Below are positions 25,919 to 33,797 of a DNA stretch of 64,000 nt, in pieces. The stretch comes from Acidovorax defluvii (lineage in GTDB: Bacteria; Pseudomonadota; Gammaproteobacteria; Burkholderiales; Burkholderiaceae_C), in NCBI GenBank assembly GCA_003268905.1, contig QLTU01000013.1:40998-104997 (forward strand). Reading direction: 5' to 3'. The notes beneath the pieces are model-generated. The model did not search any database, was not told the DNA's origin, and saw only the letters and a list, made by a program, of their open reading frames with translations. Position 1 is the stretch's first letter, and the number at the start of each line of letters is the position of its first letter. The position numbers and the translations under genes are program-made.

Positions 25919-26271
25919 GGCGGCAAATGGCTCCTGGGTTGACCGGGCCCGGCATGGGGTGCTGCCACCCCGACACAGGCCCAAGACGCATCATCCAGCA
26001 ATCGCATCGAACACGACGCCAAGGCAGCACATTCAATGTAATTTTTCATAATTATGGAAAATGATGCGAACTAAATCCATCAGGGCTTTCCAGCACGAGG
26101 CGTTATAGGCCAAGGCCCCAACGGCCCGCGGTGGCTGGACACCTTGTCCAGTGCCGCCCCCACCCTCTTTCGGTAGCGCACTGCCAAGGCCCCCGGCTGA
26201 CGGCCAGCACCGGCCTGCACCGCACCCCGTGCACCTACAATGCCGCCCCTGCCCTGCCCACCCATACCGCC
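25919..26271. other. intergenic region between divergent matR and ParB-like genes
   Basis: 353 bp without a gene. It contains the palindromic candidate operator at 26041-26062, an A/T-rich patch unlike its surroundings, a 7-bp-arm inverted repeat CTGGACA-cct-TGTCCAG (26135-26151) and a possible -10 TACAAT (26236-26241) for the plus-strand gene. I see nothing else. Confidence 0.6.
26041..26062. promoter_or_regulatory. candidate MatR operator
   Basis: ATTTTTCATAATTATGGAAA (26041-26060), continuing AT, is a 22-bp palindrome with ten of eleven pairs matching. It sits 123 bp upstream of matR. GntR-family regulators of the FadR class bind such palindromes; the assignment is by position only. Confidence 0.45.
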
Positions 26272-27105
26272 ATGAACATCGTCATCAACCAAGACCTCAA
26301 AGCCTATATCGACCCGCTGACCCCCGAGGAGCACGAAGCTCTGGAGCGCAGCCTGCTGGCCGAGGGCTGCCGCGACGCCCTGGTGCTGTGGGGCGATGTG
26401 CTGGTGGACGGCCACAACCGCTATGGCATCTGCCAAAAGCATGGACTGCCGTTCCAGACGGTACAGAACACGCGCTTTCAGTCGATGCAGGACGTGCACC
26501 TGTGGATGATCGACCAGCACCTGGGGCGGCGCAGCGTTTCGGATTTTCAGCGTGGCGTGCTGGCACTGCGCAAACGCGAGATCGTGGCCGAGCGGCGCGC
26601 CGCAGCACTGGCGGCATCCAGCCCTTCGCAAATCCCCGCCGGGCACGACGCACACAACGAACACGATGCGACCGGCAACGCAGAGCCCTCGGCCCCTGTC
26701 ACCCAGCAGCCGCCCACCGACCCCCTGAGCAGCCGTGAAGCCATTGCCAGGGCCGCACGGCTGAGCAGCAGCCAGGTGGTGATGATCGAAAAGATCCGCA
26801 AGCAGGCGGCCCCCGAAGTGGTGGCGGCGGTCAAGTCCGGCACGATCTCGATCAACGCGGCCGCCGCGGTGGCCAGCCTGCCCGCCGAAGAACAGGTGGC
26901 AGCCGCCATGGCCGGCAAGGATGAGCTGAAGCAGGCAGCCAAGCGCGTGCGCGAAGCCCAGCGCAAGCCACGCGCAGAACCGGTGGTGTCGGCAGGCGAA
27001 CCCGCCCCCGACACCGTGGCCGCCCTGCAGCAGCGCATTGCCGAGCTGACGGCCGAAAACGCTGCCCTGCGCCAGCAGGTGGCCGAACTCAGCGCCCGGC
27101 AGTAA
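26272..27105 (+). CDS. ParB/sulfiredoxin-fold DNA-binding-like orphan protein
   Basis: 277 residues. The first ~90 residues resemble a ParB N-terminal domain (LTPEEHEALERSLLAEGCRD, then VLVDGHNRYGICQKHGLPF, the DGHNR box). A low-complexity linker follows, then a helix-turn-helix-like segment SREAIARAARLSSSQVVMIE and a C-terminal leucine-zipper coiled coil (AALQQRIAELTAENAALRQQ). It resembles chromosomal proteins annotated as plasmid replication/partition related; no parA partner lies nearby, so a role in partition is doubtful. The start at 26272 drops an N-terminal extension of poor quality. Confidence 0.75.
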   Translation: MNIVINQDLKAYIDPLTPEEHEALERSLLAEGCRDALVLWGDVLVDGHNRYGICQKHGLPFQTVQNTRFQSMQDVHLWMIDQHLGRRSVSDFQRGVLALRKREIVAERRAAALAASSPSQIPAGHDAHNEHDATGNAEPSAPVTQQPPTDPLSSREAIARAARLSSSQVVMIEKIRKQAAPEVVAAVKSGTISINAAAAVASLPAEEQVAAAMAGKDELKQAAKRVREAQRKPRAEPVVSAGEPAPDTVAALQQRIAELTAENAALRQQVAELSARQ

Positions 27106-27111
27106 CTATGC

Positions 27112-27160
27112 TTTTAATAGCTGCTAGCGCTTACCCATCAAGCGCTAGAGCCTTATTTCA
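27112..27160 (-). repeat. palindromic repeat, copy 2
   Basis: Minus strand GGCTCTAGCGCTTGATGGGT, then AAGCGCTAGCAGCTATTAAA: closest copy to the family consensus. It lies between the convergent ParB-like gene and lgt and includes the lgt stop codon at its edge. Confidence 0.88.
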
Positions 27161-27985
27161 CCCAAATTTCCGAGCAACCACTGGCTGGCGTTGCGCCCAC
27201 AGCCACAGGCCCACACCGCCCGCGATCATGGGCAGGCACAGCCACTGGCCCATGCTCATGCCCAGCGAAAGCAGACCCAGGTAGGCATCGGGTTCGCGGA
27301 AATACTCGGCAATGAAACGGAACGTGCCATAACCCACCAGAAACGCTGCCGCCACCTGGCCTGGGCGGCGCTCGCGGCGCGCATACAGCCACAGCAGCAC
27401 AAACAGCAGCAGGCCTTCCAGCAGAAACTGGTACACCTGCGACGGATGGCGCGGCTGCATCGACCCACTGTGCGCAAAGACCATGCCCCAAGGCAAGTCG
27501 GGGCTGGCAAAGTGGCCCCACAGCTCACCATTGATGAAGTTGCCCACCCGCCCGGCCGCCAGCCCCGTGGGCACGCAGGGCGCCACAAAATCGGCCACCT
27601 GCAGCCAGGGCCGCTTGCGCGAATGGGCAAACCACAGCATGGCCACAATCACGCCCAGCAGCCCTCCATGAAAGCTCATCCCGCCTTGCCACACGGCAAA
27701 GATCTCCAGGGGATGGGTGAGGTAATAGCCGGGTTTGTAAAACAGGCAGTAGCCCAGCCGCCCGCCCACAATCACACCCACCACACCCAGGAAAAGAATG
27801 TCCTCCACGTCCTTGCGCGTCCAGGCGCCCGCGCCGGTAATGGAGGAAAAGGGCTCGTGCCGCAGCCGCCGCAGGCCCAAAAACATGAACAGGCCAAAGG
27901 CCGCAAGATAGGTCAGGCCGTACCAGTGGATGGCCACGGGGCCGAGCTGGAGCGCGACGGGGTCGATGTGGGGATAGGTCAGCAT
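27158..27985 (-). CDS. lgt: prolipoprotein diacylglyceryl transferase Lgt
   Basis: 275-residue inner-membrane enzyme that attaches diacylglycerol from phosphatidylglycerol to the lipobox Cys of prelipoproteins. About seven membrane helices; the signature [13 protein letters not shown] (with the essential Arg and Asn) is intact, as are the segments [10 protein letters not shown] and [10 protein letters not shown] with the essential His region. I start at ATG 27985 ([11 protein letters not shown]). The stop TGA lies at the edge of a palindromic repeat. It has no close operon partner here. Confidence 0.96.
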   Translation of the reverse strand: MLTYPHIDPVALQLGPVAIHWYGLTYLAAFGLFMFLGLRRLRHEPFSSITGAGAWTRKDVEDILFLGVVGVIVGGRLGYCLFYKPGYYLTHPLEIFAVWQGGMSFHGGLLGVIVAMLWFAHSRKRPWLQVADFVAPCVPTGLAAGRVGNFINGELWGHFASPDLPWGMVFAHSGSMQPRHPSQVYQFLLEGLLLFVLLWLYARRERRPGQVAAAFLVGYGTFRFIAEYFREPDAYLGLLSLGMSMGQWLCLPMIAGGVGLWLWAQRQPVVARKFG

Positions 27986-28055
27986 GGTGGCGGGTATTGT
28001 GCCCGGCGCTGCGGGCCGGGGTGGAAACCACAGCGGCAATCCCCGGGTTTTTGAG

Positions 28056-28110
28056 CCAAATAAGGATCTAGCGCTTATGCAGCAAGCGCAAGCAGCTATG
28101 GTTTTTGATT
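28056..28110 (+). repeat. palindromic repeat, copy 3
   Basis: GGATCTAGCGCTTATGCAGC, then AAGCGCAAGCAGCTATGG. Lies between the lgt start and the end of the HTH gene. Confidence 0.85.
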
Positions 28111-28546
28111 AATCCGACGATGTCTTGCCTGCCGAGGCATCGCGTGGCGCCGCGCCGCCCTGGTGCACTTTGGCAAAAGTCAGGATGACTTCGCGGATCA
28201 GTTTGCGCTGCGGGGCGGGCAACTGCAGGAAGGCGTCGAAGGTTTCGCGCTCCAGATAACCGACTCCTTCGTCCCAGCGCTCGCGGTGCTTCTGCACCGA
28301 TTTGCGCACGGCATCGCCAAAGCGCAACACCTCAGGTGCTACCTTGAGCCACTCGGCCAGCACCTGAATCTTTTCCTGTGTTGGTATCGCCTTGCTGTTG
28401 AGCCAACTCCACGCCGCCTGGTTGCTGATGGAGCGGCCATACCAGCGCAAATTGAACTCATGCTCCAACACCGAGGGGCTGGCCGCATAGCCCGCATCCG
28501 TCATGGCTTGGCGCAAACGGCTGCTGAATTCGATCTTCTCGTTCAT
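28109..28546 (-). CDS. helix-turn-helix regulator divergent from a type III R-M system
   Basis: 145 residues. The N-terminal half is an Xre-like helix-turn-helix: FSSRLRQAMTDAGYAASPSV, then GRSISNQAAWSWLNSKAIPT and QEKIQVLAEWLKVAPEVLRF. The C-terminal half is helical and charged, ending in a short Ser/Asp tail. I start at ATG 28546; a longer frame adds 11 residues. It is divergent from mod, and the 111-bp gap carries two perfect inverted repeats (28575-28595, 28599-28621), so it may act as a controller protein for the restriction genes and itself. No named family recognised beyond the HTH. Confidence 0.75.
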   Translation of the reverse strand: MNEKIEFSSRLRQAMTDAGYAASPSVLEHEFNLRWYGRSISNQAAWSWLNSKAIPTQEKIQVLAEWLKVAPEVLRFGDAVRKSVQKHRERWDEGVGYLERETFDAFLQLPAPQRKLIREVILTFAKVHQGGAAPRDASAGKTSSD

Positions 28547-28574
28547 TGAGCGCAAGCTACGGAACGCTTGAAAA

Positions 28575-28595
28575 ATCAATCAACATTTGATTGAT
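28575..28595. promoter_or_regulatory. inverted repeat, candidate operator 1
   Basis: ATCAATCAA-CAT-TTGATTGAT: perfect 9-bp arms, 3-nt spacer, in the gap between the divergent HTH gene and mod. Confidence 0.6.
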
Positions 28596-28598
28596 AAT

Positions 28599-28621
28599 GA
28601 AATCAAAAACCGCTTGATTTC
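28599..28621. promoter_or_regulatory. inverted repeat, candidate operator 2
   Basis: GAAATCAA-AAACCGC-TTGATTTC: perfect 8-bp arms with 7-nt spacer. It shares the ATCAA/TTGAT half-sites with operator 1 and lies 37 bp before the mod start. Confidence 0.6.
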
Positions 28622-28657
28622 ATCGCTCAACCGCCAGTTGAGGCCGTCGTCCTCCCC

Positions 28658-30709
28658 ATGCCCAAATCCCTGCTCGAACAACTCCCCGAAATCGTCGCCA
28701 ACGGGCGCAAACAAGCCGAACGCATCCTGGAAGGCCTGGAAAGCCGCCAGCGCGTGCGCCTGCAAACGCGCGAAGTGGTGCTGCCCGCCAAGGACAGCGC
28801 CGCGCAAGACTGGGTAACGCAGCAACAGCGCAGCGCGCAGCAGGCCGTGTTTGAACCGGGGCAAGGCAGCCTGCTGCCCAGCCCGCAGGCCACGCTGGGC
28901 ACCACGCCCGAACCGCAGGCCCCCTGGGCCAACCGCCTGATCTACGGCGACAACCTGCTGGCCATGGCCGCGCTGCTGGCGGGCGATGAAGACACGCCCA
29001 GCCTGCGCGGCAAGGTCGATTTGATCTACATCGACCCGCCGTTTGACAGCAAGGCCGACTACCGCACCAAGGTCACGCTACCGGGCGTGGAGCTGGAGCA
29101 AAAGCCCACGGTGATCGAGCAGTTCGCGTATTCCGACACCTGGAGCGACGGCACCGCCTCGTACCTCGCCATGATCACGCCGCGCCTGGTCCTGATGCGC
29201 GAGTTGCTGGCGGACACCGGCTCGATGTATGTGCATCTGGACTGGCATGTGGGGCATTACGTGAAGCTGGTGATGGATGATGTTTTCGGGAAGAAGAACT
29301 TCCGCAACGAAGTCATCTGGCACTACTCAGGCTGGAACAAGCAGCTTCAGAACAGCTTCGAGAAACGCCACGACACGCTATTCCTCTACGGTAAGACCGA
29401 CGCGCAGCACTTTTCATCTTTCTTCGAGATGTGGGACTCCAAAGAGGAGTACGTCAAGAAGCGAAAGCAAAAAGTCCATCTCGACGCTGACGGGCGTGAG
29501 TACGTTCTGTCCGACGCTGGGAACGGCGAGCGGATCAAGCGATTCCTGGACGACGTGATGCAAGAAGGCGTTGTCGTTGATGACGTTTGGCACATGGACA
29601 AGCTCAACAACTCCGCCAAGGAATCGGTCGGTTATTCGACCCAGAAAACCGAAGAGCTGCTGGGCCGGATCATGGCGGCGTCATGTCCAGACGGTGGGCT
29701 GATCGCTGATTTCTTCGGCGGCTCCGGCACCACCGCCGCCGTCGCCGAAAAACTCGGCCGCCGCTGGATCACCACCGACCTCGGCAAGCCCGCCTGCATG
29801 ATCATGCGCAAGCGCCTGATCGACCTCGAAGCCAAGCCTTTCCTTTACCAAGCCATCGGTGATTACCAGGTCGAAGCCGCCAAGGCCACACTGGGGCGCG
29901 ATTTCCGCATTGGCGATCTGTCCCAGATCGTGCTGTCGCTCTACGGCGCCCTGCCCCTGCCGCCCGAGGCCAACCCGCAGCGCAACCTGGGCCAGATTGC
30001 CGGGGTGGAGCTGAACGGCAGGCGCGGCAGCAAAACCCTGGTGCTGGCCGATTCGCCCAACAAGCTCACCGGCACCGCCACCCTGAAGAAAGCCATTGCC
30101 CAGCGCGACAACCTGCTGGGCGGGTGGGATCGCGTGGTGGTACTGGGCTGGAACTTCGAACCCAGCATTGGCGAAACCATCACCGCGCTCAACGACAACC
30201 GGCTCGAAGTGCTGGTGATTCCGCCCGACCTGATGGACCGCCTGAAGAAAAAGGGCGGCATTGACAAGCTGCGCGGGCAGGTGCGGTTTTCCAGCTTGCA
30301 GTATTTGACGATTCACCCGATCGAGCGCAAGGCTTCGACTAGCTCAGCCCGAACGGATGGCGCGACCGAAGAAACCCTGAGCGTGCGCCTGAAAAACTAT
30401 GTACTGCTCTCGCCCGAGGCCATCAACCTCGACGACGCCAACCGCGCCAAGCTGCAGGCCGTGGCCAACGCCGAGCCGCTGGCGCTGATCGAATACTGGG
30501 CGGTGGACCCGGACTACGACGGCAAAGTATTTCGCTCGGTGTGGCAAGACTACCGGGGCAACACAGCCAACGATGCCGACGCACTGCGCGTCGTGACGCA
30601 GGCCACTTTGAGCGTGCCCGCCCACAGCGGCCCGCGCCGGGTGTGCGTGCGGGTAGTGGATGTATTTGGCTTTGAGGCCGAGGTGGTGACCACGGTGGAG
30701 GCCGCATGA
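28658..30709 (+). CDS. mod: type III restriction-modification methyltransferase subunit (Mod)
   Basis: 683-residue N6-adenine or related amino-methyltransferase of the beta class: catalytic motif IV YIDPPFDSK near residue 126 comes before the AdoMet-binding motif ADFFGGSGTT near residue 352. The region between (about residues 205-345, nt 29281-29690) is the target recognition domain; it is much poorer in G+C than its flanks. An extension of ~280 residues follows motif I. Residues 558-569 (RKASTSSARTDG) are encoded by a REP-like repeat. The stop overlaps the res start (ATGA). It determines the sequence specificity of the whole system. Confidence 0.92.
   Translation: MPKSLLEQLPEIVANGRKQAERILEGLESRQRVRLQTREVVLPAKDSAAQDWVTQQQRSAQQAVFEPGQGSLLPSPQATLGTTPEPQAPWANRLIYGDNLLAMAALLAGDEDTPSLRGKVDLIYIDPPFDSKADYRTKVTLPGVELEQKPTVIEQFAYSDTWSDGTASYLAMITPRLVLMRELLADTGSMYVHLDWHVGHYVKLVMDDVFGKKNFRNEVIWHYSGWNKQLQNSFEKRHDTLFLYGKTDAQHFSSFFEMWDSKEEYVKKRKQKVHLDADGREYVLSDAGNGERIKRFLDDVMQEGVVVDDVWHMDKLNNSAKESVGYSTQKTEELLGRIMAASCPDGGLIADFFGGSGTTAAVAEKLGRRWITTDLGKPACMIMRKRLIDLEAKPFLYQAIGDYQVEAAKATLGRDFRIGDLSQIVLSLYGALPLPPEANPQRNLGQIAGVELNGRRGSKTLVLADSPNKLTGTATLKKAIAQRDNLLGGWDRVVVLGWNFEPSIGETITALNDNRLEVLVIPPDLMDRLKKKGGIDKLRGQVRFSSLQYLTIHPIERKASTSSARTDGATEETLSVRLKNYVLLSPEAINLDDANRAKLQAVANAEPLALIEYWAVDPDYDGKVFRSVWQDYRGNTANDADALRVVTQATLSVPAHSGPRRVCVRVVDVFGFEAEVVTTVEAA
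30331..30358 (+). repeat. REP-like repeat inserted in the mod gene
   Basis: GGCTTCGACTAGCTCAGCCC continuing GAACGGAT resembles the widespread CTTCGACA(G/A)GCTCAG..CGAACGG repeat of Pseudomonas and Acidovorax-type genomes. It stays in frame and encodes ASTSSARTDG. Confidence 0.7.
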
Positions 30710-33663
30710 CGAGCGCGCTGCAAACCCCGCACGACCCCATGGCCCTGTCCACCGGGCTGACGGCCAGAACCCGGCAACTGAGCCTGGGCCTTGAATCCGG
30801 GGCTGCCGACATACTGGATCTCGTCACCCCCACCACGGCGGACCTGCTGCGATGGTGGTTTGGCGAAGACATGGTGGCTGCGCGCGGCGGGCTGAACTTT
30901 CATGCCGGGCAAAAGCAGGCCATCCTGAATGCCATCGTGGCGCACGAGGTGCTGGGCGCGGCATCGTTGCAGGATTTGTACCAGCAGGTGGCGCCCGATG
31001 CGCTGCTGGCGGGCACCCGGCTGACCGAGGTGTCTGCCGCGAAGCACGCGCACCCCAAATACTGCTTCAAGATGGCCACGGGCACGGGCAAGACCTGGGT
31101 GCTGCAGGCGCTGCTGATCTGGCAACTGCTGAACAAAAACGCAGCGCTGGCCGAGGGGCAGGACGATGCGCGCTTTACCCGTCAGTTCATGGTGGTGGCG
31201 CCGGGGCTGATTGTGTACGAGCGGTTGCTGGATGCGTTTTGCGGAAAATTGATAGCAGGCAGCGCAAGCGGGGCAAGAGATTTCGCCACTTCAGACATGG
31301 CGCAGTTTGCCGACCTGTTCATCCCCGAGGCGCACCGCGACGCAGTGTTTGCCTTTGTGCGCGGCAATGTGTGCAGCAAGGGCGAGGTCGGCCTGAAGGC
31401 CACGGGCAACGGCATGATCGCCATCACCAACTGGCATTTGCTGGCCGAGGGCGAGGTGGTGGACGACGTGGAAGCAGTGGAAGCGCCTGGCGCGCCACTG
31501 GAGCCGCAGCAGGTGGTGAACGCCGTGCTGCCCCTGACGCCCGGCCGCGCCACGGGCAACAGCCTGGACGTGCTCGACCGCCGCTATGCGCGCGGCGACG
31601 TGCTGGAGTTTCTGGCCGCTCTGCCTGAGCTGATGGTGTTCAACGACGAGGCGCACCACATCCACGAGTTCAAGCGCGAGGGCGAGGTGACCGAGGTGGA
31701 GTGGCAAAAGAGCCTGAGCCGCATTGCCGAAACCAAGGGCCGGCGCTTTGTGCAGGTGGACTTTTCTGCCACACCGTACAACGACGTGGGCAGCGGCAAG
31801 AACAAAAAGAAGCTGTACTTTGCGCACATCGTCACCGACTTTGACCTGAAGGCCGCCATGCGCGCCGGGCTGGTCAAGTCTTTGGTGCTGGACCGGCGCA
31901 AAGAGATAGGCGCATTGCCGCTGGAGTTCAAAGCCGAGCGCGACGAGGCGGGCAACCCCGTGTTGAGTGAGGGCCAGCGCGTGATGCTGGGGGCCGGCCT
32001 CAAAAAGCTGCGCAAGCTGGAGGCGGACTTTGCCCGCATCGACCCGAAGCGCCACCCCAAGATGCTGGTGGTGTGCGAGGACACCACAGTGTCGCCCCTG
32101 GTCGCGCAGTTTCTGCAAGAGCAGGAAGGCTTGCAGCCGGACGAGGTGATGACGATTGACTCGGGCAAAAAAGCCGAGCTGGGCGAGAAGGACTGGGCGC
32201 CGGTGCGCGAACGGCTGTTCAGCGTGGACAAACATGCCACGCCGCGCGTGATCGTCAGCGTGCTGATGCTGCGCGAAGGCTTTGACGTGAACAACATTTG
32301 CGTCATCGTGCCGCTGCGCAGCTCGCAAGCGCAAATTTTGCTGGAGCAGACCATTGGCCGGGGCCTGCGGCTGATGTGGCGCGACGCTGAATATGCCGAC
32401 CTGAAACGCGAGAACCGCGAGCGCATCAACGCCGGGCAGGAACCGGCCAACCTGATCGATGTGCTGAGCATTGTCGAGCACCCGGCCTTCCAGTCGTTTT
32501 ACGAAGATCTGCTGAAAGAAGGCGTGGCGGGCACCACGGGCGACAGCATGGACGACACCTCCAGCACCGGCGACGTGATCGCCGCCGAGCTGCGCGAGGG
32601 CTTCGAGAAATTTGACTTCGGCATTCCATTCATCCTGCGCGAGGCGGACGAACTGCGGGGCCACGCCGCCGTGGATGTGCTGGCGCTGCCCGCCTTCACG
32701 GCGATGTCGGCAGACGCCTTACGCGGCTTGCTGGGCAAGGGCGACACCTTCATCTCGCAAGACCTGCAAAGCGCCACACTGTTTGGCGACTACCGCGTCG
32801 ATGGTGCGGTGATGAACGTGGGCGGCTACAACGATTATTTGGCGCGCCTGACGCGGCGCATCAGCCAGGCGCTGAGCGAGCCATTGCCGAAGGGCAACAA
32901 AATTGCCACGCACCTGGCCAAGCCCTATTTGCAGGTCAATACCGCCGATTTGACTGGCTGGCTGGACGACTACATCTGGACGCGGCTGTTTGGCGCCGCC
33001 TTCAACCCGCTGGAAGATGAAAACTGGCGCCTGTTGCTGCTGCAGCCGGTGGTGGAGCACATCACCAAGGTATTTGCCGTGGCGCTGCTCGAATCCGAAG
33101 AGCAGCACCCCAGCGGCCACACCGAGGTGCACGCGCGCTACCTGAGCGAAGTGCCGCGCCTAATGCTGCGGGAGGCCCATTCGGTGGAGGTGAGCAAGTG
33201 CATCTACACCCGCCTGGGTTGGCCCGCGCGCAATGGAGGGCTGGAGCGCGCTTTCATCCACTGGGCGCAGGCCGATAGCCAGGTGCTGGCGTTTTGCAAG
33301 ATCAGCGAAAACCGCCACACTTTTGCCCGCCTGCGCTATGTGAAGGACGATGGGCTGCCCGCGTTCTATTCGCCGGACTTTCTGGTGCGCACGGCCAGCG
33401 GTATTTTTCTGGTGGAAACCAAGGCGCAGCAGCAGGCGATTCACCCCAACGTGCAACGCAAACTGAAAGCGGCCATCGCGTGGTGCGAGCGCATCAATGC
33501 CTTGGCACCAGAACACCGGCAGGGCCTGCCTTGGCATTACGTGCTGCTGGCCGAGAACGTGGTGCACGAATGGCAGGCCAAAGGGGCACTCTTGGCAGAG
33601 TTGCTGGACTACGCAAGGCTGCGGCCACTGGCCAGCGCATCGCTACAAGCCAGTTTGCTTTGA
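30706..33663 (+). CDS. res: type III restriction endonuclease subunit (Res)
   Basis: 985-residue ATP-dependent helicase-nuclease that cleaves when unmodified Mod sites are found. Superfamily 2 motifs are visible: Walker A MATGTGKTW near residue 125, DEAH in VFNDEAHHIHE near residue 313, motif III VDFSATP, and motif VI QTIGRGLRLMW near residue 550. Near the C-terminus, PDFLV and VETK spaced by about 13 residues form a PD-(D/E)XK nuclease signature. It overlaps mod by four bases, so both subunits are coupled. The frame is intact, suggesting an active system. Confidence 0.93.
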   Translation: MTSALQTPHDPMALSTGLTARTRQLSLGLESGAADILDLVTPTTADLLRWWFGEDMVAARGGLNFHAGQKQAILNAIVAHEVLGAASLQDLYQQVAPDALLAGTRLTEVSAAKHAHPKYCFKMATGTGKTWVLQALLIWQLLNKNAALAEGQDDARFTRQFMVVAPGLIVYERLLDAFCGKLIAGSASGARDFATSDMAQFADLFIPEAHRDAVFAFVRGNVCSKGEVGLKATGNGMIAITNWHLLAEGEVVDDVEAVEAPGAPLEPQQVVNAVLPLTPGRATGNSLDVLDRRYARGDVLEFLAALPELMVFNDEAHHIHEFKREGEVTEVEWQKSLSRIAETKGRRFVQVDFSATPYNDVGSGKNKKKLYFAHIVTDFDLKAAMRAGLVKSLVLDRRKEIGALPLEFKAERDEAGNPVLSEGQRVMLGAGLKKLRKLEADFARIDPKRHPKMLVVCEDTTVSPLVAQFLQEQEGLQPDEVMTIDSGKKAELGEKDWAPVRERLFSVDKHATPRVIVSVLMLREGFDVNNICVIVPLRSSQAQILLEQTIGRGLRLMWRDAEYADLKRENRERINAGQEPANLIDVLSIVEHPAFQSFYEDLLKEGVAGTTGDSMDDTSSTGDVIAAELREGFEKFDFGIPFILREADELRGHAAVDVLALPAFTAMSADALRGLLGKGDTFISQDLQSATLFGDYRVDGAVMNVGGYNDYLARLTRRISQALSEPLPKGNKIATHLAKPYLQVNTADLTGWLDDYIWTRLFGAAFNPLEDENWRLLLLQPVVEHITKVFAVALLESEEQHPSGHTEVHARYLSEVPRLMLREAHSVEVSKCIYTRLGWPARNGGLERAFIHWAQADSQVLAFCKISENRHTFARLRYVKDDGLPAFYSPDFLVRTASGIFLVETKAQQQAIHPNVQRKLKAAIAWCERINALAPEHRQGLPWHYVLLAENVVHEWQAKGALLAELLDYARLRPLASASLQASLL

Positions 33664-33670
33664 TTGACAG

Positions 33671-33725
33671 GCAAAACAGCCTCTGGCGCTGATGGAATAA
33701 ACGTCACCAGCTATCAAAAACAAAG
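33671..33725 (+). repeat. palindromic repeat, degenerate copy 4
   Basis: AACAGCCTCTGGCGCTGATG, then GTCACCAGCTATCAAAAA: a divergent member of the family, between res and ilvD. Confidence 0.55.
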
Positions 33726-33737
33726 CACCATAAAAAA

Positions 33738-33770
33738 AAACCCGCCGTGCGAGCCACCGGCGGGTTTTTG
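33738..33770. terminator. bidirectional rho-independent terminator
   Basis: AAACCCGCCG-TGCGAGCCAC-CGGCGGGTTTTTG between the convergent res and ilvD genes, with an A-run on the left and a T-run on the right. Confidence 0.92.
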
Positions 33771-33797
33771 TGCGCAGCGCCTGCGCGCCGGGCGGTG

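Noticed and set aside
31239..31290. Possible further repeat copy inside res (GCAGCGCAAGCGGGG)
   Set aside because: Only a short stretch matches; the palindromic arms of the family are absent.
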